From Rosa chinensis (Eukaryota > Streptophyta > Magnoliopsida > Rosales > Rosaceae), in assembly GCF_002994745.2 (NCBI RefSeq), contig NC_037093.1, forward strand, positions 43,566,384 to 43,630,383: a stretch of DNA of 64,000 bases. Reading direction: 5' to 3'. Both the position numbers and the translations under genes were made by a program. Each line of letters begins with the position of its first letter. Position 1 is the stretch's first letter. Below are positions 46,101-58,273 of the stretch, piece by piece. Below the pieces are notes generated by a model. It worked only from the letters and a program-made list of their open reading frames with translations, searched no databases and had not been told where the DNA came from.

Positions 46101-48360
46101 CCAAAAATTCGAGAGGCCTGTAACCCTGGGGCACCTCTCTCATACTTGAAGTTTGATACGCTCAAAGCAAGCGCGCAATTTAACCCTGAAAATGTCATCG
46201 TTAGTATATGGTAAATAGGGATCGTTCTAACCGGGGATTGAGGGTACACCTGTCATTGTAAAACAAAAAAAAACAAAAATAAATGCAAAGTATAATATTT
46301 ACAAAATATATACAAATAACTAAATAAAAGGGGGATTTAAGAATTAGAGTTTTGAAAATTAAAATAAATAAAAGAAAGAAAATATAAAAACACATATATA
46401 AGGGTGGAACGCAAGGAACAAAGATCAAATCCACAATCATATGAATGAAATCCAATCACAATTCCTATAGTTGATCTTCTATGTCATGAGAAAGAAGTTG
46501 ACCATGTGAAACATTAGAAAGCAAACGATTTCCCATTTTTTTACTTTCCTTCAATATTTAATCAAGTGAAAGCACCTAAATTAAACCTATTGAACATGCA
46601 ATCGTAGTCTAGAAAGCTAGCTACTCAAGAACACATTCAACACATGAAGAACAAAGAAAGGATGTCAACCAAAGTGCACAACCTAGTTATGAATAAGTTC
46701 ACCTATTTGCAATCCTCCTTAATTGATTTCGACTTTTGTCCAAAGCCTTCACTACTTAAATTAGCTCCAATTACATGCATATATCCTAAGTTGGCCACTA
46801 AAGAACACACACATATAAAAGTTTTCTGTAATCTAAAATCAATCAAGCAATCTCACATAAGCAACATATGAATCAATATATAAAAATCACAACTTTATTT
46901 CAAAACATATAAACGGGCTTTAAACTTTGCCCTTAACGTCATGTTAACTAGAATTCATAACTCTACGAATCAAACAAAGGAAGAGAAATGAAAGTTTGAA
47001 ATACACCGTGAAAGATGGATGACAAGCCTTGAGACGAAGAACTCGAAGATCCTTGAAAGCAAGCAATCTTCTAGGGATGACACAAGGGTGGATGGCGGAT
47101 AGGATCTTGATGTATTGCATGACTTCTCCTCCTCCTTGGTTGAGACGCAGAGCTTCTAAAGACTAGAGAATGGAGAGAATTTTCTTATGTTTATTTTCTG
47201 AGTGAGTGAGGTGTTGTGGTGGTGTTCTGGTCTGGTATGGTGGTGTTGTGGTCTGGTATGGTGGTGTTGTGGTGTGTTGTGGTGTCTAAAACGTCTAAAG
47301 AGGAGGCTATATATAGGGGAAGGCAAGGCTTCATGAATTTAATTTCCAAAGAATTTTCTAGTTGCACCACACAACTTCGACCAATCACGTAGCGCCACGT
47401 CAGCTCTGTTGTATCATCCAACCAATCAAAAAGCTCCAAAATCAATCCCTAATATTTTGTTGCTGATTTTCCCATGATTTAATCTGATTTTATTCACAAT
47501 TTTCAGCCAAATATCTAGGCATGAACCTAGACAATGTATCTGGATGCATTTTGGACCTTTTCTCCCTTAAATCTCTCCATGGTTTTATCCTTAACATCCT
47601 CCCCTTGATTTTCTCTTGATTTTCACATTAATACTGCAGATTTTATTCTCTAATTTCAGCCAACATATCTTGAGGGAATTAAGGAACGAATCTAGACTTG
47701 TTTTGTGCCTTTTCTTGTTGCACAATCCCATGAAACTCTCCCAAGATTTTCTCAACGTAATCTCCTTGATTCTCTCCTTGATTTTCACATTATCTCCATA
47801 ATTTCCCATGCAAAAATCAGATTTAATCTCCCATAATATCTCCTACGTCATCTTCAAGCCATGTGGTCTCCTAATGCCTTCAGGTTTCCAAGTCTCATCA
47901 GGATTCCTGCGTTGACTGCGATTCCTAGTTGGACCAGGAAAACTCCATTTCTTCTTTCCAGCTCATTTCCTTGTCCATTTTCTCCCTTGAATCTAGAAAA
48001 TAAAAACTAAATTAAAACTGATTTATTTAAGGAAATAATTTTACTAAATAATTAAGTAAAATATGAGGAAATAATTATTAAAACGTCGCATAAAAACGCT
48101 CCTATCAAAATTACTTAGTGAACTGTTTTCCAAAGTTGGGCTCCGAATTGTATGCCCAAAGTTCATAGCCCATTTTAAATCCCGCTTTGAAAATGTGTTA
48201 TTGGGTTGCTATAATGATTTGCTCAGAGAAAAATGTTTTGTAAACCAACAACCTAAATCCAAAAGGCCTTGCAGTTTTGGGTTAATGGGTTCTCGGGATG
48301 TCATTTTTGGATATGTCAGTTACTCATTGGCTCGGGGTCGCGGTGCTGTGGGATGTCACA
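43169..48360 (+). repeat. Solo LTR (TGTGAG...GTCACA), itself interrupted
   Basis: The sequence starts TGTGAGCCCCTG and ends GGGATGTCACA. Left flank AAAAG (43164-43168) and right flank AAAAA (48361-48365) are the target duplication with one change. Copy 1 of the host MITE supplies the empty site (GAATAAAAATCTG), which is rebuilt exactly when the insert is removed. A TATA box TATAAATA lies near 43570, followed by a CT-rich leader zone (43600-43740). No gag, pol, PBS or second LTR was found, so this is a solo LTR of about 3.2 kb once the nested LTR at 46154-48107 is subtracted. Open frames at 43353-44254 are LTR sequence, not genes. Confidence 0.75.
46154..48107 (-). repeat. Nested solo LTR (TGATAGGAG...CGTATCA on minus strand)
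   Basis: It reads TGATACGCTC...CTCCTATCA on the plus strand. Flanks AAGTT (46149-46153) and AAATT (48108-48112) are a near-perfect 5-bp duplication. On the minus strand a TATATATAG box lies at about 47306-47316. The end CGGTTAGAACGATCCCTATT...GAGCGTATCA resembles LTR ends of Ty3-type elements with TGGCGCC primer sites. A (GTGGT)n-like stretch is at 47210-47285. No internal region is present. Confidence 0.65.
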
Positions 48361-48434
48361 AAAAATCTGTTGCTGGGGTAAGTGGGATAGTTTTGGCCAA
48401 TTTTGGTGCTTTGGTTCAAGAACCCTAATTTGTT

Positions 48435-49228
48435 CTCTTATTTAGTAAATGCTTATCTCTTATTTTTAGGATAAAATATATTGTTAAGTGATGTTATTCT
48501 TTTAGAAAAATATGTTTCCTATTAGGTGTTAAATTCTTCAATGAAATTGATTATGCCCTAACAGGTTTAGGGTGAGTTTTTGACGCATATATAGGTTTTA
48601 CAAACATGTTTTCCGACTTACGCTTTGCAAGATAAAACATTTTATTTTTTTCCTGAAGGCAAAGTAGTGTCTAGGTTGATAGTTCACTTATTCCATGTCA
48701 AAGTGAATTAGTGAATAAAAAGTTCATTCATAATTTATTCATATCATACTACATATTTGAGTGTCCTACGAAATCAGTTGGGAATCAAGCATGCTCAAGG
48801 ATTGATGTTTGAAGAATTTAAGATGAGTGGAAGCACATCTAAAAGCAGTGAGTAAATTGGTGAAAGATTGTTCAACCGGTTAGAAAGAGTCCATTTAGAG
48901 ATAACCGTGTCGAAAGTTATCCAAGAGGTTGTAAGTTTTTCTTGTAATTTACTTACATTCTTATATATAATGTGTGCTTGAGCCTTAACCACATTGAGGA
49001 TTTTACTGTGTAAACGATTCTCATGTTTTACCCATTTGTTTCTTTGTTTTGATATGTGTTGGCTGAGTTTTTAAATTCTAATTTAATTTATTTTCGTACA
49101 TAAGGGATAGCAAACTCTTTACAATCCCTTAGCAATGTTCTGATAAGTTTGTGGTTTCAAATGTCTTGCCTATTCACCCCTCCCCTCTGTAGGCCACATA
49201 TTCTTGTACTTTCACTCTATTTGATAAT
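48435..49228. other. No gene seen
   Basis: AT-rich sequence. The segment 48930-49200 has intron- or LTR-leader-like wording but no verifiable ends. Confidence 0.5.
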
Positions 49229-50822
49229 TTAAAAAAGAGAAAAATGCACCAATAGTCCCTCAAGTCTTGTGCATCGATACCCAAACTCACAAAACTATCA
49301 GTCTAATACCTAAAGTTTTATATGCTATCAACACATACTTCCGTTAAATTTCTATAATTGTTCGATTAAAGAGCTGACGTGGCGAGCACCTGAAGAAAAC
49401 AGAGATGTCAAATGGTCAAAATAACCCTCAACTTCTACTAACAACTTATTTAATTAAATAATTTTTTTTATAATTTTCTCTCTCCTCTTCTTCTTCCTTT
49501 GTTCTTGGGTCCGGCTCTAGGTGAATCCCGCCTCAACCTAATGGCCTTCTGCAAAAACTTCAATGCTTGAACGCATAAGTACAAACCCGACACTCCCATA
49601 GTGGTGACCATCACGGCGATCAAGGACAACACTTTTGAGTTCACCATCAAGTCGCCGTAGGCATGTGGTGGCGTCAACGCTGTCGGTGAGGCACATGTAT
49701 AAGTCGCGTAGGTGAAACAGTCAGATCCGTACTGCCAGAATATGCCATTGGAATCGAATTGCAAGTCAATTATTGGGATGGCAAACGTGATAGGGATTCA
49801 GGTGGTGAAGGACTTGGAGTGATTTTGGGGGCAGAAATTGCAATTGGAAACCCTAGGTTTGTTTGCTTGTTTATTGGTTTGAAGAAAAAATAGCGTGTTT
49901 GTATTTTGGGAGCTTTGATATGAATAATTGAATAGCTCAGCTTACTTGCTATGGATTTAGTTGTAATTTTTGGATTTGAATGAGGAAATGAGGATGGATT
50001 TGACTTTTAAAAAAAAATCTAGACAAAAAGGGGAAAAAAAGAAAAAAAAATCGGAGCAATAACCCAAATCATCTATCATCGTCAGCTCTACCTTTCTCTC
50101 TCCACAGCCCACACCGTCATCTATTATCTTCTTCACGGCCGTAACCCAAATGAATTTACATATGGGTTTAATTCATCAAAGGAGAAGCAGATGTGTATGG
50201 TGTTTCTATATACTTTTGGGTTCAACTCAGTGAAAGAGAGTGATACTTCAAAAACAAGATCGACTTTTGGTTGCTTTGATTATTGCTTTTGTAATTAACT
50301 TTATGGAGATGGGTGTCTCTATCTGGGTTTTCAGTTTTGAATAAGATAGATTATGTTGTTCATTGGTTCTAAATGGGTTGCTTGTATTGGGGTCTGACTC
50401 TTTGATTTGAGTAGTGAATTGGGTTTTCATTTGATAGCCTATTGGGTTTACAAAGAATTCATGCCCAAGCTCAAAACAAAAGAGAGAGGGAAAAAAAATT
50501 AATTCATTCCAGAAATTAAGCAAGAGGAAAAGAAAGGAAAAAAACGAGTCAATATTATCATGATATGACCAACGATTTTTTTTTTTAGTGTGATTCAATT
50601 TATTTTATTATCAAGTTAAAAAGACGTTTTTGCCCCTATCATCTGCCCCACATGTATGCCACATCATCATATTTGACAAACGATTGACGGAACATTGATG
50701 GAAGTATGTCGTTGATAGTAAGTTTTGAGTCTATGTACCACATTGATACCATTGTGAGTCTGCGTATCAAATTGGCCGGTGCACAAGAGTTGAGGGACCG
50801 TTGGTGCATTTTTCTCTTTAAA
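49229..50822. mobile_element. Foldback element with long inverted arms (Mutator-like grammar)
   Basis: The left AGAGAAAAATGCACCAATAG and the inverted right AGAGAAAAATGCACCAACGG begin arms of roughly 150-200 bp, sharing GTCCCTCAA, TGTGCA, ACATACTTCC and an ACGTGGC-like word. The arms end in A-rich flanks (TTTAAAAAA on both sides), so the exact ends and duplication are unclear. The interior (49470-50600) includes an open stretch of 98 codons on the minus strand (49468-49764) with a hydrophobic segment (VLSLIAVMVTTMGVSGLYLC), possibly a captured exon. The family is not recognised. Confidence 0.65.
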
Positions 50823-51398
50823 AAATGTCAGCAATAGATCTATTTCTCCTTAGAACACAATAACGTAGGACCCTTTAGAAAATCTGAAAAAAGAGGCATA
50901 ATTTGTTGAATTATTAGAATCATTTATCGAATCATGCTCCTCTAAAGTTACGAAGGAGTGAGGTTTTATGAATTTCATAAAATTAAAGTTTATTCACTGT
51001 GGTTTGCCCTGGTTATTCCTTCCAGTGAACCTGCTCTCACTGCTATCTCCTCCTACATTGGTGATTTGTATGGTGCAGGTCGGCCAAAGGCCATTTGTGA
51101 AGGAGTTGTGTCATAAAACAATCATCTTGATGTAATTATAATCAAAAGGGCAAGTTTATTGCTCATTGCTTATATTTAATATTTGATTGAAAAAGGTCCA
51201 AGGAATTTGAGTTAAAAGAGAAAGTAATCTAAAGAGTTAGATGTGTGAGACATTTACTCTTTTATACTCTTATATATCCTAAAAGGTTCCTAGTTATAAG
51301 ATTATCATTTGGACATTGATGATCCAGAAAGACTAGCACATACTATGTATACTCAATATGGAGAATGATGCATCTCTTGTCATTCGTGTAGAGACACT
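50823..51398. other. No clear gene
   Basis: One plus-strand stretch (about 51006-51116) stays open for about 35 codons with protein-like wording (SSYIGDLYGAGRPKAICEGV) and ends in TAA. It is not recognised and may be an exon relic. Otherwise AT-rich. Confidence 0.3.
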
Positions 51399-51403
51399 AA
51401 TAC

Positions 51404-53851
51404 TGACAGGACCCGACCCAAGTCTCACCCCGAAACCCAGATATGAGCCTGTGGGGCCCACTTCAGGTGAAGTCCTACTGAAAAATAGGCAGAACCTCCC
51501 CTAAAATAGGCTACCCAAAATTTCACAAAACTTGGACATGGTTAATAATAAACTCCTACTCACATGCACAATCCAATATTTACATTCCACGTGCATAAGT
51601 TACATTTAGAAAGTACGAATTCCACATTAACTTCAATACGATAACAGATTCTCAAGCATTAACATTCTCCAAAATAGAAGGTTATTAGAGCAGTGCTACA
51701 TAACTAAGCCGATATCATACAAGGTACGTTAAGTATTAACCTACAGTCAAAAACGGAAGCGCTAATTCCTATGCCTCAATTTTCTGGACTCAATCTAAGC
51801 AAATCTGAAATCTGGGCATTTGAAAAATGAAGGGCTCAGTGGAAAACATTTAAAATCCGTTAGAGTGAGTGGACAAAACTGAAATAAGTTAAGAAACAAT
51901 TAATTGAATGCTTCCCCATTTCTCTTGTTAGCAAAACCGACATGCAGTGAGATTCCACAATATTCCAACTCAATCCTTTTCAAGAAAACTCATTTGATGA
52001 TTAGAAAGGACTGCTGTCTAGTCATCTCATGTCATCTGGGAGGGACTGCCACCCAGATGACGCATCGGAAGGGACTGCCAACCGGAATAGGAGGCGGTGG
52101 GTAGAAGGGACTGCCAACTAGCCACAGGTAGTTAGAAGGGACTACCAACTAACTACCTCATGTCATCTGGAAGGGACTGCCAACCAGGTGAAGCATCGGA
52201 AGGGACTGCCAACCGGGATGTAGTCTGGAAGGGACTGCCAACCAGACTATTACCTAGAAGGGACTGCCAACTAGGTAATATACGCATGCGCCAAAGATAG
52301 CCTCCTTGCCAACTCCTTTCTTTAAATCCATTTTTTTCATGATACCACATTTACTCAAATAATATTCCATAAAAACTTAATACCATGTTGCATGCATTAT
52401 TTAAATAAAATAAAAGTCCACTCACAGGTGAGTCTCGCAGCTAATCCTGCTGCCTGCCCGTGTCCTCCTCACTCAAGGGCTCAGTATGTCCTGTAGTAAA
52501 TGGGCATGATATAATTAACCATAATGAGGAAACAATCTAAAAATCAAAACTCATTCCTTCTGGAATTACTCATAAATTCTAAAAAAAATAAAAATCCCAC
52601 TCTTCAATTTGGAATTTATATTCTTGAATACGGAATTTCCTTACAATTCAACGCCCTCGCTTAATCTTTAACCTTCACAAGGATCGTTTCGATAATTTAA
52701 TCAACTCAACTTCAATTCCTTAATCATAATTAACCACCAAAATATAACATAATTTCCTTTTCCAAAATTTCCACATTCTTTCTTAATTTTTCCTTTCAAT
52801 TCACAATCTCAACTCCAAATCCCTCAACAAAGTAAGACAATTCCGCAATATCATTAATAGCAATTTATCAAGAGATTTAACCCATACAATTTATAAACCA
52901 TAATATTCAAAACAACCTTAACCAACATCAAATTTCCAAGAAATCTCAAACCAAACAACCTCAAGCCTAAAACATAACTCAAAAAATTAAATTAAGGGTT
53001 TTGGAGGGGCTGACAGAGCCTCCTCAGCAGCAGCAGCACCACCAGAGCGTGACTTCATGCGCCACCTCACCAACCACCAAATCCGGCCACCAAAAGAAGT
53101 CATCCAAAATCATCACCACAACACACCCAACAATCTTTATACCTGCAATAACAATCAAAACTAAGCAGAAGTGGTCGAAAATTCTATCCAAAAATCCAGA
53201 TTTCGTTAGGTACTATTCACACTACTGTTCACTCTCTCAAACACCTTCAATTCTTCCTCCACCGATCATGAGAAGCTGCAAGAGGTTAGGGATGAAGGTT
53301 AGCTTCGTACCAGCCACCAAAACCCCAAAGAAATCCGACCAAAACCGCCGGAAAACTGGAGATCAAAGCAACCTCCGGTTTCTCCATTTTCTGAAATTCA
53401 CTTCGAAACTCAAAATCCCATGATACCCAAGGTGAAAAACTTACATATCTAGGAAAAGGAGGGAGAGAGGATCATGCCATGGTGAGCAGTGCGCGCTGGG
53501 GTGGCCGGACGACGTCAAATTTCGTGGAAGAAGGCCGGCGGTGAAAGAAAAAGAAAAGGAAAGGGAGAGCTCAGGCTTGTCCCGATTTTCCTTGATCTGT
53601 CACTTTCTCTCTCTTCCCAAAATGAAAACCACTTAAATAAAACCCAAGCTAAATATAGTAACTCTTATTTTAAGTCATAACTTTCCCGTAAAAATTCAGA
53701 TTTAAACAAACTTCGTGTCCACAAACTCGATTTTTCGTATTCTACGACATTCACAAGGAGATTCCTAATTACCGGACTAAAGAAAAAGTCACTCTTCAGT
53801 CAATAATGGTAAAAAGTAACTAGTAAAAACTTTAAGGTACTGGGTATTACA
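51404..53851 (-). repeat. Solo LTR A (2448 bp) with hairpin array
   Basis: It reads TGACAGGACCCGACCC...GGTATTACA on the plus strand, with a perfect 5-bp duplication AATAC (51399-51403 and 53852-53856). The element orientation is probably minus: there the LTR starts TGTAATACCCAG, a TATATTTAG box lies about 200 bp in, and a leader-like zone follows, as in other LTRs of this window. No internal region is present, so it is a solo LTR left by LTR-LTR recombination. A second copy of the family is at 58274-60769. The array at 51996-52279 is described separately. The open frame at 53001-53423 is LTR sequence. Confidence 0.88.
51996..52279. repeat. Array of about nine hairpins with constant loop and variable stems (copy A)
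   Basis: The 13-base word AAGGGACTGCCAA, or a close variant, recurs about every 30 bases. On each side lie inverted repeats that differ from unit to unit. Perfect pairs: GTCATCTGGG/CCCAGATGAC (52031-52061), AGGTAGTTAG/CTAACTACCT (52126-52158), TAGTCTGG/CCAGACTA (52221-52249), ATTACCTAG/CTAGGTAAT (52249-52279). Near-perfect pairs: GATGATTAG/CTAGTCATC (51996-52026), GTGGGTAG/CTAGCCAC and TCATCTGG/CCAGGTGA. Two units with CATCGG pair only partly. This is not a simple tandem repeat, because the stems change while the loop is kept. Confidence 0.88.
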
Positions 53852-54174
53852 AATACAAGTATGTGGGTGCTCTTATCTTAAAGAGTACACTGAACGCGAT
53901 CATTAGAGTTCTTGTATGGAGTTTTACTTACATGTCAAACTCGAACTCTAAATTACAATAATACAAATTAGTCATTTGACCTGAGACACCATGGTTGTCT
54001 TATGAGTGAGTGGATTAACTCTTAATGATGCAATAATATTATGTCCCTTAATGGATATGATTGATGCATTCATTGGTATAATCAATTCGGTCATAGAGAT
54101 ATGTGAGTGTACAATAAGGAATCTCTATCCTTAAGTAAATAAGGTGTATGTTCAAAGATGTGATTCAGTAAGTG

Positions 54175-54989
54175 TTAGTGCAAATCATTGTAGGTTTGGC
54201 ATTTCCTAGCTCAACAATCAAGAGTCATCATAACTAGGATTTATTCATCTCTTAGGACTTCATAAGTATGAACTACTTCAAGGCTTCTTACGCGTCTCAT
54301 CTCAACACTTCATCATTAGGTATAAATTGCATTCATATTGCTTGTTGTTTAGGACTGAAGTTTCTTTTCTATCCTAGCTTAGGATGAGACTTGCATTTCA
54401 GTCCTGTGTGTCTAAGCTGAGCTGGCAGTTTGTTCTAAGCTTGCTTTATTTAATATATCTGATCTTGATCAAGTGAGTTATCTTTATTACACATATCCAG
54501 TCAGCCCTAGCTCGAGTCTTTCCATATAAATAGGTTCTCACACTCAGCTAGCCACACACTGCATTCAGAGAGCACTGTTCTTCTGCTTCCCTTATCCTCA
54601 AATCTCTCTAGAAATGCACCGAGCCAAAAATCTTATTTGAGAGTGTTTTGGAAAGCTGTTCCATGTCTAGCTTCTAAAGGATTGTCAAACCCAGAAAACC
54701 ATACCTTTAGACACCATCTGTGTATGTCTTTATGTGTGTTTCATACATGCCTTTGTGCCTTGAGATGATTGATGACTATGTGGAGAGTTGTGCCATCTGA
54801 AGATTGACGAAGGAGGTTCACATCCATCATTTAGAATCAGTAGCAAAGCAGAGACAGAGCTGCCTTCTAGATTGGGTCTAGGAAGATTGAGTGTCTGTAA
54901 GTTCTTTATGTATTGATTTCTTTAGTGGATTTGTTACAGGCATAGTGCTCGCAGTTGTTTCCCTTTTCTAAGGGTTTTACTGCGTCAAC
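54175..54989 (+). repeat. LTR-like segment
   Basis: A TG...CA segment (TGTTAGTGCAAATC to ACTGCGTCAACA) has a TATAAATA box at about 54525 followed by a leader-like stretch, like a copia LTR. No direct-repeat partner, primer site or duplication was found. 53857-54174 and 54990-55690 hold no gene. Confidence 0.35.
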
Positions 54990-55689
54990 ATATTTGGTGT
55001 TTGGGTATGATGTTTTAGTTTCTGTTGATGGTTTGGTAATTCAAGAAAGTCATAACATCATTAGAGATATTGATATCAATCTGCAGTTTCAATTAGGATT
55101 CAAGTTATACTGCAATCCTATTTTAGGATACGAACCAGCCTGCACTCCTAATAGTGATTCCTAAAGTTGTTGACACATTGACCAATTTTCATTAGTTGGG
55201 AAATATATACCCATTCTGTACTTACAATAAGTCTTTGGTCAAAGCATTGAATGAGATTAAAAAGGAGTTTCTAATCACATTCTAAGAATCACATAAGAAT
55301 GAAAATCACATTAGGGGATTGACATATCAATTCCGTACCCCGATGATGTGATTCAGAACATTGTGTTAGAGAAGGACCGTATTGTATTGTAATTCCAATT
55401 GAATATGTTATTTGTTATTCTATATTAACTAGGGTAGTCATGATATGTTGCAAGACGTCACCTATGACTTGTGAAGTCCCCGAGGATTGATAAACATTTA
55501 TGATCCTAATAACAAGGGATAATCAAAATGGAGTTTTGATTCGTAACCGAAATAGAATGGTTCTACAAACTTTACTGCCTTGTTAATTAGAACCTAAGAG
55601 ATCACACACCATATAAGTGAATCCTTGAGATTGTATATGAATAAGATTAAACAAGAGTTGGTTATGACCAAGTAATTAATTAGATGTAT

Positions 55690-55915
55690 GGACTAAATAC
55701 TCGTTACTCCTCATACTTTTGCATGAAAAACAGTTTAGTCCCTGACCTTTAAAATTAAATAGGATAGTCCCTAATCTCTCCTTTCTCACACTTAAGGTCC
55801 ATTTCGTCCAATCTCCGTCAAAAAAGTCTGTTAAGTTGCCAATGTGGTAAATCCTGCGTTGCCAGCTCAGCTGGATGCCTGCTACATCAGTTCAAAATGT
55901 CCAAATTAACCCTGG
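55690..55915. mobile_element. Possible terminal region of the MULE
   Basis: The wording TTTAGTCCCTGACC, GTCCATTTCGTCC, GTTAAGTTGCC and AAAATGTCC is the same grammar as the arms of the foldback elements at 645 and 49229. It lies about 0.5 kb beyond the 3' end of the MULE transposase and would be its terminal repeat. The opposite end is not in the window. Confidence 0.35.
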
Positions 55916-58273
55916 CTTAATTTCACCCTCCTCCATCCCAAACTCCCGCCTTCAACACTCCAAGTTGTTGAATTTTGAGGCCGCCACGTGTCATTTTATG
56001 GTTGGTTTTAAAAAAATTGAACTAGATAAATATAGGAGAACATATATAGTGCCAGCCCTAGAACAAACCAAGGTTACAAGGGAAAGATAAATCTGGATAG
56101 TATGAAGCAAGATATTGCTGCCATAAAAATGATCCCAAAAATACATAGAAAACTAGTAACTTTCCTTCATTCATAATGATCCCAAAAATACAGTGCTTGC
56201 GGCATAATCCAGCCCTAAAACAACGCTCTAATTTACCAAAAAAAAAAAAAAACAAAATTAGAGCATTACATCCTCAATCATTGTCCAGAAAACTAACATA
56301 TCTCTAATCATCTTATCAAAAGATTAAAGATAGCAACCAAGTGACACAACACAAGGTTGCCCCAAACAAAAGGATGTCTAATTCATTTGCTGGGCAGGCT
56401 ATCTAAATTTCCATTTCAACAACTAATTTCCACTTTCTTTACCTGAATAGTTCTTGATCCTTTGTGAAGACCTTGTTGGTGTTGCAGCCTTGTCTCTTGA
56501 TGTCCTGGAAGGCTGTACAGGCCTTGAACTAATGCTGGTAGATGTAGCTTGTACAGGCCTTGGTCCTGTACTTGTAGTACTAGACTTTGGAGGCCTTCCT
56601 CTTGCAGGTTTGTTTGCATCAAGCCTTGCTGCCCTCAAGTTAGCCATCTTTTTCAGGACACACATTCATTTAGAGGCATATGAGTCAAGATAGCCCATTA
56701 CAGCAAAGATATACAAAACAATTACACAATAAAGTGGAGTATTACCCTTTGATACTCAACCCTCTCCTTGGCTTTTTACCTCAGCTCATTTGCAGTCATG
56801 GGTGCTTTCTTCCCTTTCTTTGACTACAGCAAGCAACAATCATATTAAATGACATAAATTTGATTAGCATAAATGTCAAAACACATTACAAAGCAGAATC
56901 TTAAATCTTACCATATTTTGGGAACTTTCTCCTCCATTAGTGTTAAGCCTCATCTTCTTATCACTAGCAGCAGCAATCTTCTTTCCCTTACTTGGCAAAT
57001 GCCTCTGGCAGGTTTTCATATTGTGACCTTCTTGGCCACAATTGCTACACTTAAGGGATCTTCGTATCCTTCCAATTTTGCCAGCACCATTGATGATCAC
57101 CTCTGAAGCATCCTTAATCGTTTTTGTCTTCGGCCTACTGGGCTGCCTTGTATATTGTGGAGGTAGGATACTTGGACCTTCACCCTTGGACCACATGTCC
57201 ATGCTATTAACAAGCTGTATAGGGTTGCTGTAAATACTCATATATGTCTTCTTGAGATAGCAAGGTGCAACAAAGTCATCTGGTTCCTGCCTCATGCCAT
57301 TAATTGCACAAATGGCATGCTTGCATGGGATTCTAGCTAGGTCCCATCTTCAGCAACTGCATGTCCTCAAACCAATGTCGACAACATTCTTGGTGCCTTC
57401 AATATTCTCAATCTCAGCTTGGCCGGCACCATTGAATGTTGGGATGCAGTCCTCTGCTGCCTTCACTTTATTCTTCTCAATGATGTTCCTTATTTTGGGG
57501 CATAAATTTCCATGGTATGCCTCCATTTTATCCCTTCTCTTATGAATCCTCCTCATTACCTTCAGCCTTACCTCTTCCAACACATCCACATGTGGCTTAC
57601 ACCTTGCTTTTCTGATCAATCCATTGAAACTATCACAACCATTGTTTATGAGCATGTCACAATCATAACCAGTAGGGAAATATGCCCTGGACCAATGTTT
57701 CGGGGGCCTCTCGGGCTCTGCAAAACAAAAACAAAAATTCATACATTAAAAGTGAGAACCATGTAGTGAAAAAGTACTGTAAATGATTTACCTTTCAACC
57801 ATTTATAAGCATCCTCATCAAGGGACTTTAGCTCCTCCATCTCCTTCTCAAAATAAGGCAAAGTTGTTGCCTTTGCACACTTCCACATCTGATCCTTCAT
57901 GAATTTTCCAGGAAACTTCTTGGTGAAGTTAGTCCACAAATGCCTTGCAAAAAACCTGATCTGTGCAGATGGAACAACCTCTTCTAATGCATGTTTCAAA
58001 CCTTTTTACTTATCACTTATGAATATCCAGCCTCTACCATTATTCTCACAGCTCAAATCCTTGCACAACAACTCCAAAAACCATATCCAAGAGTCCTTTG
58101 TCTCTAGCTCAACCATTGCATAAGCCACTACCCATGAAATGTTATTAGCATCAATACCTATAGCAGTTAGGAGTTGGCCACCAAAACAAGTCTTCAAATG
58201 AGCTCCATCCAATCCAATCAATGATCTACAGCTAGCCTTGAAACCATTCTTCAGAGCTCCCAAGAAAATGTAT

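Larger units (their letters stand above)
41890..48425. mobile_element. Mutator-type MITE, copy 2, split by an LTR insertion
   Basis: It has the same ends as copy 1 (GGGTTTTTGTTTATTTACCC; right end inverted GGGTTCTTGAACCAAAGCACC). The perfect 9-bp duplication TAATTTGTT is at 41881-41889 and 48426-48434. The CTATTG-CCCCC-CAATAG hairpin words recur at 42150-42420, including a C17 run at 42161-42177. After the shared phrase GGGCACCCAGAGAAAAGCTC the GC-rich insert (about 42600-43090) differs from that of copy 1. The LTR element 43169-48360 sits near its right end. Without it the MITE is about 1.34 kb. Confidence 0.85.

Noticed and set aside
51996..52279. CRISPR-like pattern of regular repeats with variable spacers
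   Set aside because: The variable parts are inverted repeats around the constant word, the constant word is too short, and the array lies inside a plant LTR with a perfect 5-bp duplication.
53001..53423. 140-codon ORF
   Set aside because: It lies in solo LTR A, has no domain, and the matching region of solo LTR B does not keep the frame.
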